Below are positions 1-7,402 of a DNA stretch of 39,098 nt, in pieces. The stretch is from positions 1-39,098 of the forward strand of contig JALEOD010000014.1 in the NCBI GenBank assembly GCA_022767345.1. The letters run 5' to 3'. The notes below the pieces were generated by a model. The model was not told where the DNA came from. It made no database searches and saw only the letters and a list, made by a program, of their open reading frames with translations. Every line of letters starts with the position of its first letter. Position 1 is the stretch's first letter. This stretch comes from Emergencia sp. (GTDB taxonomy: Bacteria > Bacillota > Clostridia > Peptostreptococcales > Anaerovoracaceae). The translations under genes were made by a program, and so were the position numbers.

Positions 1-1
1 T

Positions 2-229
2 GAGTTGATAAATTCTGAAGAATTACAGCCTATTATAGCTATACTGAGTAAAGAAGTAGAGGTCAATACAGAACAGGCGAAAACCATTTTCCGTTCATTA
101 TTCCTGATTGCACACGGATATGCAAGTATGTTTGCAAATAACGAAATGACCTATGACGAACAGACGATTATATCTGATTTAGAGTTGGTATTTGATGGAA
201 TAATTTATTCATTAAAAGGAGGATTATAA
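2..229 (+). CDS. TetR-type regulator, C-terminal part (cut by window edge)
   Basis: The frame is open to the first base, so the true start lies upstream; the TTG at 5 is probably internal. About 75 residues remain. They are helical and include a stretch reading LIAHGYASMFANNEM, which resembles the ligand-binding and dimerisation end of TetR-family repressors from Clostridia. The DNA-binding domain is not in the window. Its stop overlaps the ATG of the CPBP protease, so the two are probably co-transcribed. The regulator may control that gene; this is inference. Family assignment is moderate because only the variable half is visible. Confidence 0.55.
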   Translation, partial: ELINSEELQPIIAILSKEVEVNTEQAKTIFRSLFLIAHGYASMFANNEMTYDEQTIISDLELVFDGIIYSLKGGL

Positions 230-975
230 TGTATCGTTTATATAAGAAAAATGAATTAAATTTCTCATTGGTTTGGATTGTTTCCTATGTTGTTTTGTTT
301 AGTGTTGCTGACAGCTTTTCTGCTTCGCTTGGCACTGAAAAAATAATTGCTGCACCCGTTGCTATAGTTTTTACATCGCTTCTTTTAGTTTTTGTGAGTA
401 AACACAACTTAAAAGAAAAATACGGTCTGTGTTCTTTTGATGGAAGCCTTAGAAATTTCTTATATTTTACTCCGCTACTTCTAATTATGAGTATTAACCT
501 ATGGAATGGCGTTACGATGAAGCTGTCTGTTTTAGAAACTGTGTTATATATTTTAAGTATGCTCTGCGTTGGATTCATTGAAGAAATTATTTTTCGTGGA
601 TTTCTGTTCAAAGCATTATACAATGACAATGTAAAGTTGGCGATTGTTATCTCAAGTGTTACTTTTGGAATTGGACATATTGTAAACTTACTGAACGGAA
701 AAGATTTAATACCTACACTCTTACAAGTTTGTTATGCAATCGCAATAGGTTTTCTTTTTACAATTATTTTTTACAAAGGAAAGAGCCTTTTACCGTGTAT
801 TATTGCACATAGTTTTGTAAATTCTTCGAGCGTTTTTGCTGTTGAAAATTCTTCAATGAGGGTTCATATTATTTCAAGTGCAGTATTATGTATTGCTAGC
901 TTAAGTTACGCACTGTGGATATTGAAAAAAACAAAACAATTTGATGAATATGAAAATCATGCTTGCCGTCAGTAA
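229..975 (+). CDS. CPBP family intramembrane metalloprotease
   Basis: A polytopic membrane protein of 248 residues with several hydrophobic segments. Family motifs are present: EEIIFRG (the EExxxR motif) near residue 118, FGIGHI (FxxxH) near 147 and HSFVN (HxxxN) near 194. These are the metal-binding and catalytic motifs of the CPBP/Abi (CAAX-protease-like) family, whose members process prenylated or other membrane proteins and often act in bacteriocin immunity or resistance. The ATG shares a base with the stop of the upstream TetR-type gene, and the ribosome site AAAGGAGG sits just before it. Both genes are AT-rich compared with the core genes downstream, which suggests transfer. The substrate is unknown. 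Confidence 0.85.
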   Translation: MYRLYKKNELNFSLVWIVSYVVLFSVADSFSASLGTEKIIAAPVAIVFTSLLLVFVSKHNLKEKYGLCSFDGSLRNFLYFTPLLLIMSINLWNGVTMKLSVLETVLYILSMLCVGFIEEIIFRGFLFKALYNDNVKLAIVISSVTFGIGHIVNLLNGKDLIPTLLQVCYAIAIGFLFTIIFYKGKSLLPCIIAHSFVNSSSVFAVENSSMRVHIISSAVLCIASLSYALWILKKTKQFDEYENHACRQ

Positions 976-1303
976 ATAATTATGCATACTGCCGCTATGG
1001 GTAAAATCATAACGGCGGCTGTCGGTTTCCTGCTGACTTGGTATTCCCACTCAGCAAGGTCACGGTTGTACTGTTTAACAACGCTTTTCGCTCTTTGCCT
1101 TTGAAAAGTTCCTTTGTATCGGCAAGCTGGAATTTGTCAATGTAGGAAATTTATCGCCCTGAAGTCTTCTGATAAATTTTTTGGAAATCGGTAAAAAGCA
1201 GGAATAAAACCGGAATTTACTGTTATAATAGACTGTAGATGGTGAGCGGAAACCGCAGGAATCTGCAGCGATAAAGAAACTTCAAAAAAAGTAGAAAAAG
1301 ATA
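976..1303. other. Non-coding gap with an eroded minus-strand coding fragment
   Basis: No intact gene is seen. On the minus strand between about 1140 and 985, two reading frames joined by a frameshift give a plausible charged protein tail (DKFQLADTKELFKGKERK, then VVKQYNRDLAEWEYQVSRK). I cannot name its family. It looks like the decayed end of a gene, perhaps from a mobile element, next to the tRNA cluster. The rest up to 1303 shows nothing I recognise. Confidence 0.35.
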
Positions 1304-1333
1304 TTGACAATAGTTGGGTTACTGTTGTATAAT
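1304..1333 (+). promoter_or_regulatory. Sigma-A promoter of the tRNA operon
   Basis: Consensus -35 TTGACA (1304-1309) and consensus -10 TATAAT (1328-1333) are separated by 18 bases. Transcription should begin near 1340. A small hairpin, CCGTC-N6-GACGG (1342-1357), lies in the leader just before tRNA-Asn. A fully consensus promoter is expected for stable RNA. Confidence 0.85.
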
Positions 1334-1365
1334 AATATCTGCCGTCAGGAATGACGGAACACTGT

Positions 1366-1440
1366 TCCGAGATAGCTCAATGGTGGAGCAACCGGCTGTT
1401 AACCGGTAGGCTGTGGGTTCGAGCCCCACTCTCGGAGCCA
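1366..1440 (+). tRNA. tRNA-Asn (GTT)
   Basis: A complete cloverleaf. The 7-bp acceptor stem TCCGAGA/TCTCGGA closes at 1366-1372 and 1430-1436. The anticodon arm ACCGG-CTGTTAA-CCGGT carries anticodon GTT. The T-arm is GTGGG-TTCGAGC-CCCAC, the discriminator is G, and CCA is encoded at 1438-1440. Confidence 0.97.
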
Positions 1441-1466
1441 TTTTTTTGACAGATTTGTATTGATGT

Positions 1467-1555
1467 GCCGGAATGGCGGAATTGGCAGACGCACAGGACT
1501 TAAAATCCTGCGATCCTTACCGATCGTACCGGTTCGACCCCGGTTTCCGGCACCA
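1467..1555 (+). tRNA. tRNA-Leu (TAA)
   Basis: A class II tRNA with a long variable arm. Acceptor stem GCCGGAA/TTCCGGC (1467-1473 and 1545-1551), anticodon arm CAGGA-CTTAAAA-TCCTG giving anticodon TAA, discriminator A, and an encoded CCA at 1553-1555. It is second in the tRNA operon. Confidence 0.97.
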
Positions 1556-1580
1556 ATTTCTTATCTGTACAATTTAATAT

Positions 1581-1656
1581 CGCGGGGTAGAGCAGTTGGT
1601 AGCTCGTCGGGCTCATAACCCGGAGGCCGCAGGTTCAAGTCCTGTCCCCGCAACCA
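1581..1656 (+). tRNA. Initiator tRNA-fMet (CAT)
   Basis: The acceptor stem starts CGCGGGG and ends CCCCGCA, so the first pair is a C1-A72 mismatch, the hallmark of bacterial initiator tRNA recognised by the formyltransferase. The anticodon stem has the three consecutive G-C pairs (CGGG-CTCATAA-CCCG) needed for P-site entry. CCA is encoded at 1654-1656. A 16-base inverted copy of its T-arm and a degenerate copy of its 3' end lie just downstream. Confidence 0.96.
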
Positions 1657-1659
1657 GAG

Positions 1660-1697
1660 AAAAGGAAACACCGTTCTGATGAATGGTGTTTTCTTTT
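1660..1697 (+). terminator. Rho-independent terminator of the tRNA operon
   Basis: A hairpin of about 17 bp with two G-U pairs (1660-1676 with 1681-1697) and a 4-base loop TGAT. Its descending arm is T-rich, so it works as stem plus T tract. Confidence 0.8.
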
Positions 1698-1715
1698 TCT
1701 ATCGTTATGTTCTTA

Positions 1716-1866
1716 GGACAGGACTTGAACCGATAGGCGTGACCTGAAGCGAAGCAGTTCGGTGAACTGATGAGCAGGTCACGGTCCAAGCAGGCTGAGG
1801 GAGCCTGCGCAGGACGGCGGTTTTGTATAACAAAAGCGCGCAATGGGCTGTCCACACAACCAGAGA
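1716..1866. other. Multi-hairpin element between degenerate tRNA-fMet copies
   Basis: No gene, but very dense secondary structure. An outer pair GGACAG (1716-1721) with CTGTCC (1848-1853) encloses three units: a 9-bp stem CGTGACCTG/CAGGTCACG (1738-1746 and 1775-1783) holding CAGTTC/GAACTG (1755-1769); GTCC/GGAC around GCAGGCT/AGCCTGC (1784-1815); and TTTTGT/ACAAAA (1821-1835). Bases 1716-1731 are an exact inverted copy of the tRNA-fMet T-arm at 1632-1647. Bases 1847-1866 match the tRNA 3' end and flank (1641-1660) at 17 of 20 positions. This could be an integration scar, a small structured RNA, or both. Confidence 0.5.
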
Positions 1867-2227
1867 ATATTGAAATTTCAAGGTTCATATCGTATATACA
1901 CCTTGCATTTTTTTTGTTTTTTGAGAGATTAACCACTTATTAACCACTTAGTTTTCGATGACAAAGGATTTGAATCAATTAAATATATAATTAATCCATT
2001 TATTCCTGATAAAGGAAAATTTTTTTCCAGCGCTCCTAGAGATGGAAAAATATGTTATTGATACAAGAGTCAGCAATCCATAAATCACATAAAAAGGGGA
2101 ACTTTATAAAATTTTTTCCCCATACATTCCAATGGTTATGGGGAATTGTAAGTTTTTTCCCCTTTCTTTTTAGAAAAAAGTCGGATACAATGGCGCAAAG
2201 AAAAGGAAACGATTAGGAGGAATCATC
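1867..2227. other. AT-rich gap with an 11-bp tandem repeat and a coding remnant
   Basis: A perfect tandem duplication of TTAACCACTTA lies at 1929-1950. The frame running from it encodes about 40 residues (fragments VFDDKGFESIKY and PDKGKFFSSAPRDGK) before a TGA near 2060, with no start codon. It looks like the tail of a lost gene. An 8-bp hairpin TTCCCCAT/ATGGGGAA lies near 2115-2142. A weak -10 TACAAT (2186-2191) and the ribosome site AGGAGG before 2228 belong to the next gene. Confidence 0.4.
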
Positions 2228-2836
2228 ATGACAAAAGGTAAGGCTCGAAGGGGATTCATAGTGTGGATTGCTCTTATATTATTGTCTACGCAGTCGGTAT
2301 GTGCAGAAGGAAAGACTGAGAGCATCCAGCCGGCGGCAGTACAGGAAGCAGCTGATGCGGAGGAGAAGCTGACCCAATCGGTTTATGCAAAGCGTTATCA
2401 GCGGGAAGCTTTGAAACTGCTTAACGAGTATCGCAGGGCTCATGGAGTAAAAACTCTTTCTCTCAGCAAGAAGCTGCAGAAAGCAGCGGATTTGAGAGCA
2501 AAGGAAGCACTAAAGTATCCTGACCTAAGCCACAAGCGCTATAATAGGAAAGGCGAGCTGCGTAGCTTTTCCAGCGTGTATGCTGATTTAAAATTGCGCA
2601 TCCGCTATCGGGGTACTGGAGAAAATTTAGCATGGAGAGCTTATCAGGCTTCACCAGAGGTTGCGGCGAGGGGTATGTTTCAGCAGTGGAGGCAGTCGCC
2701 GGGTCACCGCAAAAACATGCTGGATTCCAGATATGATGCGGTGGCTGTTGCTATCGCTTATGATAGAACAGGCAGCAGAGGATATGAGTATGGAGCGGCC
2801 TCGGTACAGCTTTTTATCAGCAGCAGGAAGCAGTAG
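2228..2836 (+). CDS. Secreted CAP/SCP-domain protein
   Basis: The protein has 202 residues. Residues 1-26 form a signal peptide (KARRGF, a hydrophobic core, then VCA-E). The CAP (SCP/PR-1-like) domain spans about 58-200: an N-terminal helix EALKLLNEYRRAHG, a histidine in LSHKRY (residue 101), GENLAW (131-136) and WRQSPGHRKNML (154-165, His160). These histidines and acidic residues form the CAP cavity. Bacterial CAP proteins are secreted or wall-associated and their activity is mostly unproven. AGGAGG precedes the ATG. It stands alone between two repeat-rich gaps. Confidence 0.88.
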   Translation: MTKGKARRGFIVWIALILLSTQSVCAEGKTESIQPAAVQEAADAEEKLTQSVYAKRYQREALKLLNEYRRAHGVKTLSLSKKLQKAADLRAKEALKYPDLSHKRYNRKGELRSFSSVYADLKLRIRYRGTGENLAWRAYQASPEVAARGMFQQWRQSPGHRKNMLDSRYDAVAVAIAYDRTGSRGYEYGAASVQLFISSRKQ

Positions 2837-2851
2837 GGTTGCGAACATTAG

Positions 2852-3103
2852 ATTCTAGTACCTATTCCGTTTTTTTGCAAAAAAGGTATCAAAAATTAGG
2901 AGTTATTTTGTACTAACTAAAAGGTTTTGAGCAAATTAACCAAAATCGAAATCAAATTCTTTGTTCTTTTTGTTTTCTAAGCAGATATGTTCATGAAAAC
3001 CTGCCATATTATGAAGGTTAATTCCTTGACTTCCATATAATGGATGTCATGATTTGAAGGATTTGATACCTTTTTCACAAAAAACTTTTAAAAGTACTAA
3101 TGA
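2852..3103. repeat. Element bounded by 42-bp imperfect inverted repeats (MITE-like)
   Basis: The left arm (2852-2893) and right arm (3062-3103) are inverted copies. The inner 23 bases match at 21 positions around an AAAAAGGTATCAAA core, and the outer ends share TAGTAC. Gapless identity over 42 bases is 29/42. The interior is AT-rich with no open frame. No clear target-site duplication is seen, so a transposon origin is inferred from the arms only. This accounts for most of the 411-base gap before 3248. Confidence 0.5.
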
Positions 3104-3150
3104 TATGTTTCGTGCGTTTGCCGTGAGCAGCCTAAAAGAAGACATAGGTT

Positions 3151-3211
3151 TTCTTAAAAATTCTTAAATCTCAGAAATCCTATATATTTTCCCCTAAGAA
3201 AGTTGTAGAAT
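3151..3211 (+). promoter_or_regulatory. Candidate response-regulator site and promoter of the DUF4358 operon
   Basis: Two copies of TTCTTAA (3151-3157 and 3161-3167) lie 10 bp apart, the one-turn spacing typical of OmpR-family response regulator sites. About 40 bp downstream is TAGAAT (3206-3211) as a possible -10, without a good -35. That arrangement suits an activated promoter. This is pattern-based only. Confidence 0.4.
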
Positions 3212-3247
3212 GAATTTTGCAGAGAAAACTTTGGGAAAGGGGAAAAT

Positions 3248-3748
3248 ATGAAGAGACTTATAAAAAACGTGACGCTGGCAACTTGTATACTGTTTGCTGC
3301 GAGTTTGCTTTACAGCTGCGGAAGCAGTCAGCAGGAAGCACGCTGCAGCGAGGCTGTTTCAGCAGTGATGGAACAGTTCAGTGAATCGCCGATAGATACC
3401 ACAGTCAGCCATGGAGAAGATGTGTATGCTGACAATTTTGAGCGGCTTTATAATTTTTCCATGAAAAAAATCGACAGCGGTACGATTGCTTACGCAGCAG
3501 ACGGCGGCAAGGCAGACGAGATTTCTATCGTCAGAGCTGTGGACAATGCTGACGTCAGTGAAATCAAAAAATACATGGAAGCAAGACTGGAAAAGAGACT
3601 TCATGATTTTGAGAACTATAAGCCGGAAGAAGTGTATAAGCTGGAAAATGCTCGGGTTGTAGTATCAAAGAATTATGTATTTCTGGTGATTTCAGACCAG
3701 GCGGAAGAAATGATAACAGTAATACAGGGTGTATTGAATCAGGATTAA
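3248..3748 (+). CDS. DUF4358 family lipoprotein
   Basis: The protein has 166 residues. It starts with a lipoprotein signal ending LLYSC (lipidated Cys24), so it should be anchored to the outer face of the membrane. The rest is a compact alpha/beta domain matching DUF4358 in pattern: a DADNFERLYNFS-like segment, a charged SEIKKYMEARLEKRLHDF helix, and a final strand ending VFLVISDQAEEM. DUF4358 proteins are commonly found next to MBOAT and DHHW acetylation genes, as here. The 15-base gap to the next gene suggests an operon. Biochemical role unknown; I infer an accessory role in surface acylation. Confidence 0.75.
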   Translation: MKRLIKNVTLATCILFAASLLYSCGSSQQEARCSEAVSAVMEQFSESPIDTTVSHGEDVYADNFERLYNFSMKKIDSGTIAYAADGGKADEISIVRAVDNADVSEIKKYMEARLEKRLHDFENYKPEEVYKLENARVVVSKNYVFLVISDQAEEMITVIQGVLNQD

Positions 3749-3763
3749 CAGGAGACGAAGAAA

Positions 3764-4759
3764 ATGACAAAGAAATCTAAAATTATTACGGGTATTTTAA
3801 TCGGTATGCAGGGGATTTTGTTGGTTGCGGTAGCCGGAGTATTTTTACAGAATAACGCGCTGGCAGATATGATGAAAGCGTATGTGGCTTCAAACGGTGA
3901 AATTCACGAAATTTACGATGACACGAAAGTGGTGGAAGCATACAAGTCCGGCAATGAGGAAGGGCTCGATGAGCAGGACAAATATGTGCTGAAACAGGCG
4001 AAGAAAGTCATCGATGAGAATATTAAGGATGGCATGACCGACTACGAAAAGGAAAAAGCGATTTATGACTGGCAGGTGGCATACACAGCATATAACGATA
4101 ACTCGTTGTCTCCCATTGCAAGCGGTGACCAGTACAGCCACCTTCCATACGGTGTGTTCAAGTATCATCAGGCGATTTGTGTAGGTAATGCGACTACTTT
4201 TAAACTGCTGATGGATATGCTGGATATCGACTGTAAAATTATTCATTCCACAGAGGAAGGGGAACATGCCTGGAATCTTGTAAAGCTGGATGATGAATGG
4301 TATCACTGTGATGTGACTTTTGACGGAGGCAGTGCTGAAAAGCCGGGTTATACATACTTTAACGTGCCGGACAGCGTCAAAGATGATGGAAGCTATCCAT
4401 GGAATCACGAAGAAATTCCGGCGGCTGATGGTATAAAGTACTGTTATCTTGCTGATCATGCAGGGGACCTTAAGGATATTTATGATATTCCGGAATACGT
4501 AAAGAAGCAGTTGGATGAGGGAAGTCGGAAAATCGCATTTACTTTAAAAGATGCTAAGGGCTATAACGGAGATGTTGCAAATTATATTACCAGTGCGTTT
4601 AATGATGGCATGACGGAGCTGTATCAGAGCAACACCCTGCAGATCGGGAACAAGGCTATTTATACGATAGAAGCATATCAGCCGGATGAAGGCATGGGTG
4701 GTCAGGTTGATCCGGAAGTCTTAGAAAAACTGCAGGAGATTATCGATGGTCTTCAGTAG
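3764..4759 (+). CDS. Extracytoplasmic transglutaminase-like protein
   Basis: The protein has 331 residues with one N-terminal membrane anchor (about 7-28). The transglutaminase-like core spans about 90-200. Visible triad: Cys139 in HQAICVGNATTF, His168 in GEHAWNLV and Asp183 in HCDVTFD. Families with this core act as protein cross-linkers or, more often in bacteria, as peptidases or amidases acting on the envelope. The C-terminal 130 residues carry no domain I recognise. The next gene starts inside its last codons (14-base overlap), which implies translational coupling with the MBOAT protein. I infer that it belongs to the same surface-modification cassette. Confidence 0.78.
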   Translation: MTKKSKIITGILIGMQGILLVAVAGVFLQNNALADMMKAYVASNGEIHEIYDDTKVVEAYKSGNEEGLDEQDKYVLKQAKKVIDENIKDGMTDYEKEKAIYDWQVAYTAYNDNSLSPIASGDQYSHLPYGVFKYHQAICVGNATTFKLLMDMLDIDCKIIHSTEEGEHAWNLVKLDDEWYHCDVTFDGGSAEKPGYTYFNVPDSVKDDGSYPWNHEEIPAADGIKYCYLADHAGDLKDIYDIPEYVKKQLDEGSRKIAFTLKDAKGYNGDVANYITSAFNDGMTELYQSNTLQIGNKAIYTIEAYQPDEGMGGQVDPEVLEKLQEIIDGLQ

Positions 4760-6116
4760 TACAGTCTTTCTGCTGGCATTTTTGCCAGCCACAGCCATTT
4801 TGTATTATCTTGTACCAAAGAGCACGCGAAACAGCGTGCTTCTTTTGGGCAGTCTGCTGTTTTACGGCTTCGGGGAGCCGAAATATCTGCTGGTAATGGC
4901 AGTATCGATTCTGTTCAATTACGGGTGCGGACTGGCAATATCCAAGAAGCCGCAGCGGCTTATGCTCGCTTTGGCTGTAATTGGGAATTTATCAATATTG
5001 GGGTATTTTAAATATGCGGGCTTTTTCTTTGGAAGCTTCGGCTTTGGGCAGGTGGTGCTGCCAATTGGTATTTCTTTTTATACGTTCCAAGCCATGTCCT
5101 ATGTGATAGACGTGTACCGTAAAAAAGCCGCGCCCCAGAGGAATCTGTTCCGCTTCGGACTTTATATCACGCTGTTTCCGCAGCTCATTGCAGGGCCTAT
5201 CGTCCGCTATGTAACCATTGAAGCTCAGCTTTCGGAGAGGGACAGCAGCTTAGAAAACTTTGCAGAAGGGACGAGGCGCTTTATCGTTGGCCTTGGCAAA
5301 AAGGTGCTCCTTGCCAATCAGGCGGGACTTCTTTGGGACGAAATTTCAGCCATGGACGCGGGCAGTATGCCGGCGGCAACGGCTTGGCTTGGCGCAATCG
5401 CCTTTACCTTTCAGATTTATTTTGATTTCGGCGGCTACTCGGATATGGCAATCGGCCTCGGCAGGATGTTCGGCTTTCACTTTGAGGAGAATTTCAACTA
5501 TCCGTACACCGCAAAGAGTATTACAGATTTCTGGAGAAGATGGCACATTTCTCTGAGCACGTGGTTTAAAGAGTATGTGTATATTCCTCTGGGTGGAAAC
5601 CGCAAAGGCCTATTAAGGCAGGTTGTGAATATATTGATTGTGTGGGCGCTGACCGGATTCTGGCACGGCGCCAGCTGGAATTTTCTGTGGTGGGGTGTAT
5701 ACTTCGGCGTTCTTTTGATTTTGGAAAAAGTCTGGCTGCTGCGCCGCCTTGAAAAACTGCCCGGCTTGCTGCAGCATGTTTACGCCCTGTTTTTCATCGT
5801 GCTGGGCTGGGTCATTTTTGCCCTGACTGACGGCACGGCATTCTTTTCCTACCTGAAAGCTATGGCATTTTGCGGCGGACTTTGGGACGGGCGAAGCGGC
5901 TACTTCCTTGCTACAGCAGGGGTACTCCTTGTCATCATGACCTTCGCTTCTACGCAGATTCCCGCAAAGTGTGCAAAGTCGGTGCTGGAAAAGCTGCAGA
6001 ACAAACCGGCGGTTTATCTGATTGTAAAAAATCTTACATATTTGCTGATTTTGACGGCGTCTATGGCGTTTTTAGTCAGCGACACCTATAATCCGTTTCT
6101 GTATTTCAGGTTTTGA
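4746..6116 (+). CDS. MBOAT family O-acyltransferase (AlgI/DltB-like)
   Basis: The protein has 456 residues and about 11 membrane segments. Family signatures: PIGISFYTFQAMSYVIDVYR near 106-125, DFWRRWHISLSTWFKEYVYI at 261-280 with PLGGNRKG, and TGFWHGASWNFLWW around 303-316 with catalytic His307. MBOAT proteins of this type move acyl groups across the membrane for transfer onto extracellular polysaccharide or teichoic acid. The start overlaps the end of the transglutaminase-like gene, and the DHHW partner follows at once, the usual AlgI plus AlgJ/X-like pairing. The acceptor polymer is not indicated in the window. Confidence 0.93.
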   Translation: MVFSSTVFLLAFLPATAILYYLVPKSTRNSVLLLGSLLFYGFGEPKYLLVMAVSILFNYGCGLAISKKPQRLMLALAVIGNLSILGYFKYAGFFFGSFGFGQVVLPIGISFYTFQAMSYVIDVYRKKAAPQRNLFRFGLYITLFPQLIAGPIVRYVTIEAQLSERDSSLENFAEGTRRFIVGLGKKVLLANQAGLLWDEISAMDAGSMPAATAWLGAIAFTFQIYFDFGGYSDMAIGLGRMFGFHFEENFNYPYTAKSITDFWRRWHISLSTWFKEYVYIPLGGNRKGLLRQVVNILIVWALTGFWHGASWNFLWWGVYFGVLLILEKVWLLRRLEKLPGLLQHVYALFFIVLGWVIFALTDGTAFFSYLKAMAFCGGLWDGRSGYFLATAGVLLVIMTFASTQIPAKCAKSVLEKLQNKPAVYLIVKNLTYLLILTASMAFLVSDTYNPFLYFRF

Positions 6117-6133
6117 TAGGAGGTTTGCAGGAG

Positions 6134-7282
6134 ATGAGAAAAAAAGACGACATAATTATGACTGTTGTGTTTGCCGGATTTCTGCTGATTCTTCTTCTGG
6201 GAGGAATTTTCATGAAGGACAAGCATTTTTCGGAAAACGAAAACAGGATGCTCCAGCAGGCGCCGGAACTTACCGCAGAAAGGGTGCTCAGCGGCGCTTT
6301 TGAGTCGGAACTTCAGCAGTATATGGACGACCAGGTGCCGTTTCGCAATCAGTGGATTACCGCAAAGACGACCATGCAGCGGCTGATGTTAAGAAAAGAT
6401 ATAGGTGGTGTTTATCTGGGAAAGGACGGCTGGTTCATAGAAAAGCTCACGCCGGAGGCGATGCATCACCAGCAGTTTTTAAAGAATTTGCAGTCGGTGA
6501 AAGATTTCTATGAGGCGCTGCCTTCCGATATGGGAAAATCCGTCATGGTGGTGCCGACCACCGGTGCAGTGATGGAGGATAAACTGCCTAAAGGCGCTGC
6601 CCGCTTTGATGAAGCGGCTTACGCGAAGGAAGCGGCACAGCAGCTGATAAACTGCGGTTATGTGGACCTTTACGAAACCTTTGCGTCCATCGCAAAAGGT
6701 GAAAATACCCAGCTTTATTACAAAAAAGATCACCACTGGACCACCGACGGTGCGGCTCTTGCCTTTGGGGTGTGGAAACCGTGGCTGGATTTTTTGGGAA
6801 CAGAAAAACAGGTGCTCACTGAGGATTTTCAGGGCACGCTGTACTCCAAAGTTCTTTGGGACGACGGCATGCGGGATTCTATCAGCGCATTGACTGCGCC
6901 GGAGCAGGAGGTTTACAAAGTGACGGCAGACGGCAAGGCACTTACCGGTGGCATGTACCAGAGAGCGTTCCTTGAGAAAAAAGATAAATACAGCGTGTTC
7001 TTCGGCGGAAACTACGGCAGACTTTCCATTGAAACGGGAAAGAAAGAAACCGGGCAGAATCTTTTAATCATCAAGGATTCTTTCGCCAACTGTTTTGCGC
7101 CTTTGGCTGCGTATCACTACGACAATGTGTATATGGTGGATTTGCGCTACTTCAGCGGGAATCTGGCAGAATACGCGAAGGAGATGGGCGTTACTGAAGT
7201 ACTGCTCCTTTACAGTATGGAGAATATGATAAACGACAGGAACTTGTCCGCACTTTCAGCAGGGGGAATGATTCTTTCCTAA
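6134..7282 (+). CDS. DHHW family protein (AlgJ/AlgX-like acetylation partner)
   Basis: The ATG at 6134 is preferred over an in-frame TTG at 6113 because AGGAGG at 6118-6123 sits 10 bases before it. The protein has 382 residues with one N-terminal membrane anchor (about 8-27). The family signature DHHWTTDGA is at 199-207, in the position of the catalytic Asp-His of AlgJ/AlgX SGNH-like enzymes. IIKDSFANCFAPL near the C-terminus would supply the serine. It probably accepts the acyl group delivered by the MBOAT protein and transfers it to an extracellular glycan. Last gene of the 3248-7282 operon. Confidence 0.88.
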   Translation: MRKKDDIIMTVVFAGFLLILLLGGIFMKDKHFSENENRMLQQAPELTAERVLSGAFESELQQYMDDQVPFRNQWITAKTTMQRLMLRKDIGGVYLGKDGWFIEKLTPEAMHHQQFLKNLQSVKDFYEALPSDMGKSVMVVPTTGAVMEDKLPKGAARFDEAAYAKEAAQQLINCGYVDLYETFASIAKGENTQLYYKKDHHWTTDGAALAFGVWKPWLDFLGTEKQVLTEDFQGTLYSKVLWDDGMRDSISALTAPEQEVYKVTADGKALTGGMYQRAFLEKKDKYSVFFGGNYGRLSIETGKKETGQNLLIIKDSFANCFAPLAAYHYDNVYMVDLRYFSGNLAEYAKEMGVTEVLLLYSMENMINDRNLSALSAGGMILS

Positions 7283-7297
7283 AAAGAAAACTTCCTC

Positions 7298-7326
7298 TTG
7301 AAAGTCGGGCGGATTTGTCGCATAAT
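7298..7326 (+). promoter_or_regulatory. Candidate sigma-A promoter of the metA-aspartate kinase operon
   Basis: TTGAAA (7298-7303) and CATAAT (7321-7326) are separated by 17 bases. The start site would be near 7333, only a few bases before a terminator hairpin, so the transcript would begin with that hairpin. Confidence 0.6.
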
Positions 7327-7336
7327 AGTAATGATA

Positions 7337-7382
7337 GGACTGTTTGTCCCAGAGCAAAAGGAGACGGACAGTCCATTTTTTT
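7337..7382 (+). terminator. Rho-independent terminator, possible leader attenuator
   Basis: GGACTGT (7337-7343) pairs with ACAGTCC (7368-7374), followed by seven Ts (7376-7382). It lies five bases before the ribosome site of the metA fusion. It may end the upstream acetylation operon, but because the best promoter is upstream of it, it may also attenuate the fusion gene. I see no SAM riboswitch or T-box in the short leader. Confidence 0.7.
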
Positions 7383-7402
7383 AGTAGAGGAGGCGTTTGT
7401 TT

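Noticed and set aside
1613-1936. Minus-strand frame ending AGTGLEP across tRNA-fMet
   Set aside because: It is the antisense of the tRNA 3' end, a well-known spurious frame, and it has no ribosome site.
7283-7402. SAM riboswitch or T-box ahead of metA
   Set aside because: The leader is too short and shows neither the SAM aptamer motifs nor a T-box sequence; only one terminator hairpin is seen.
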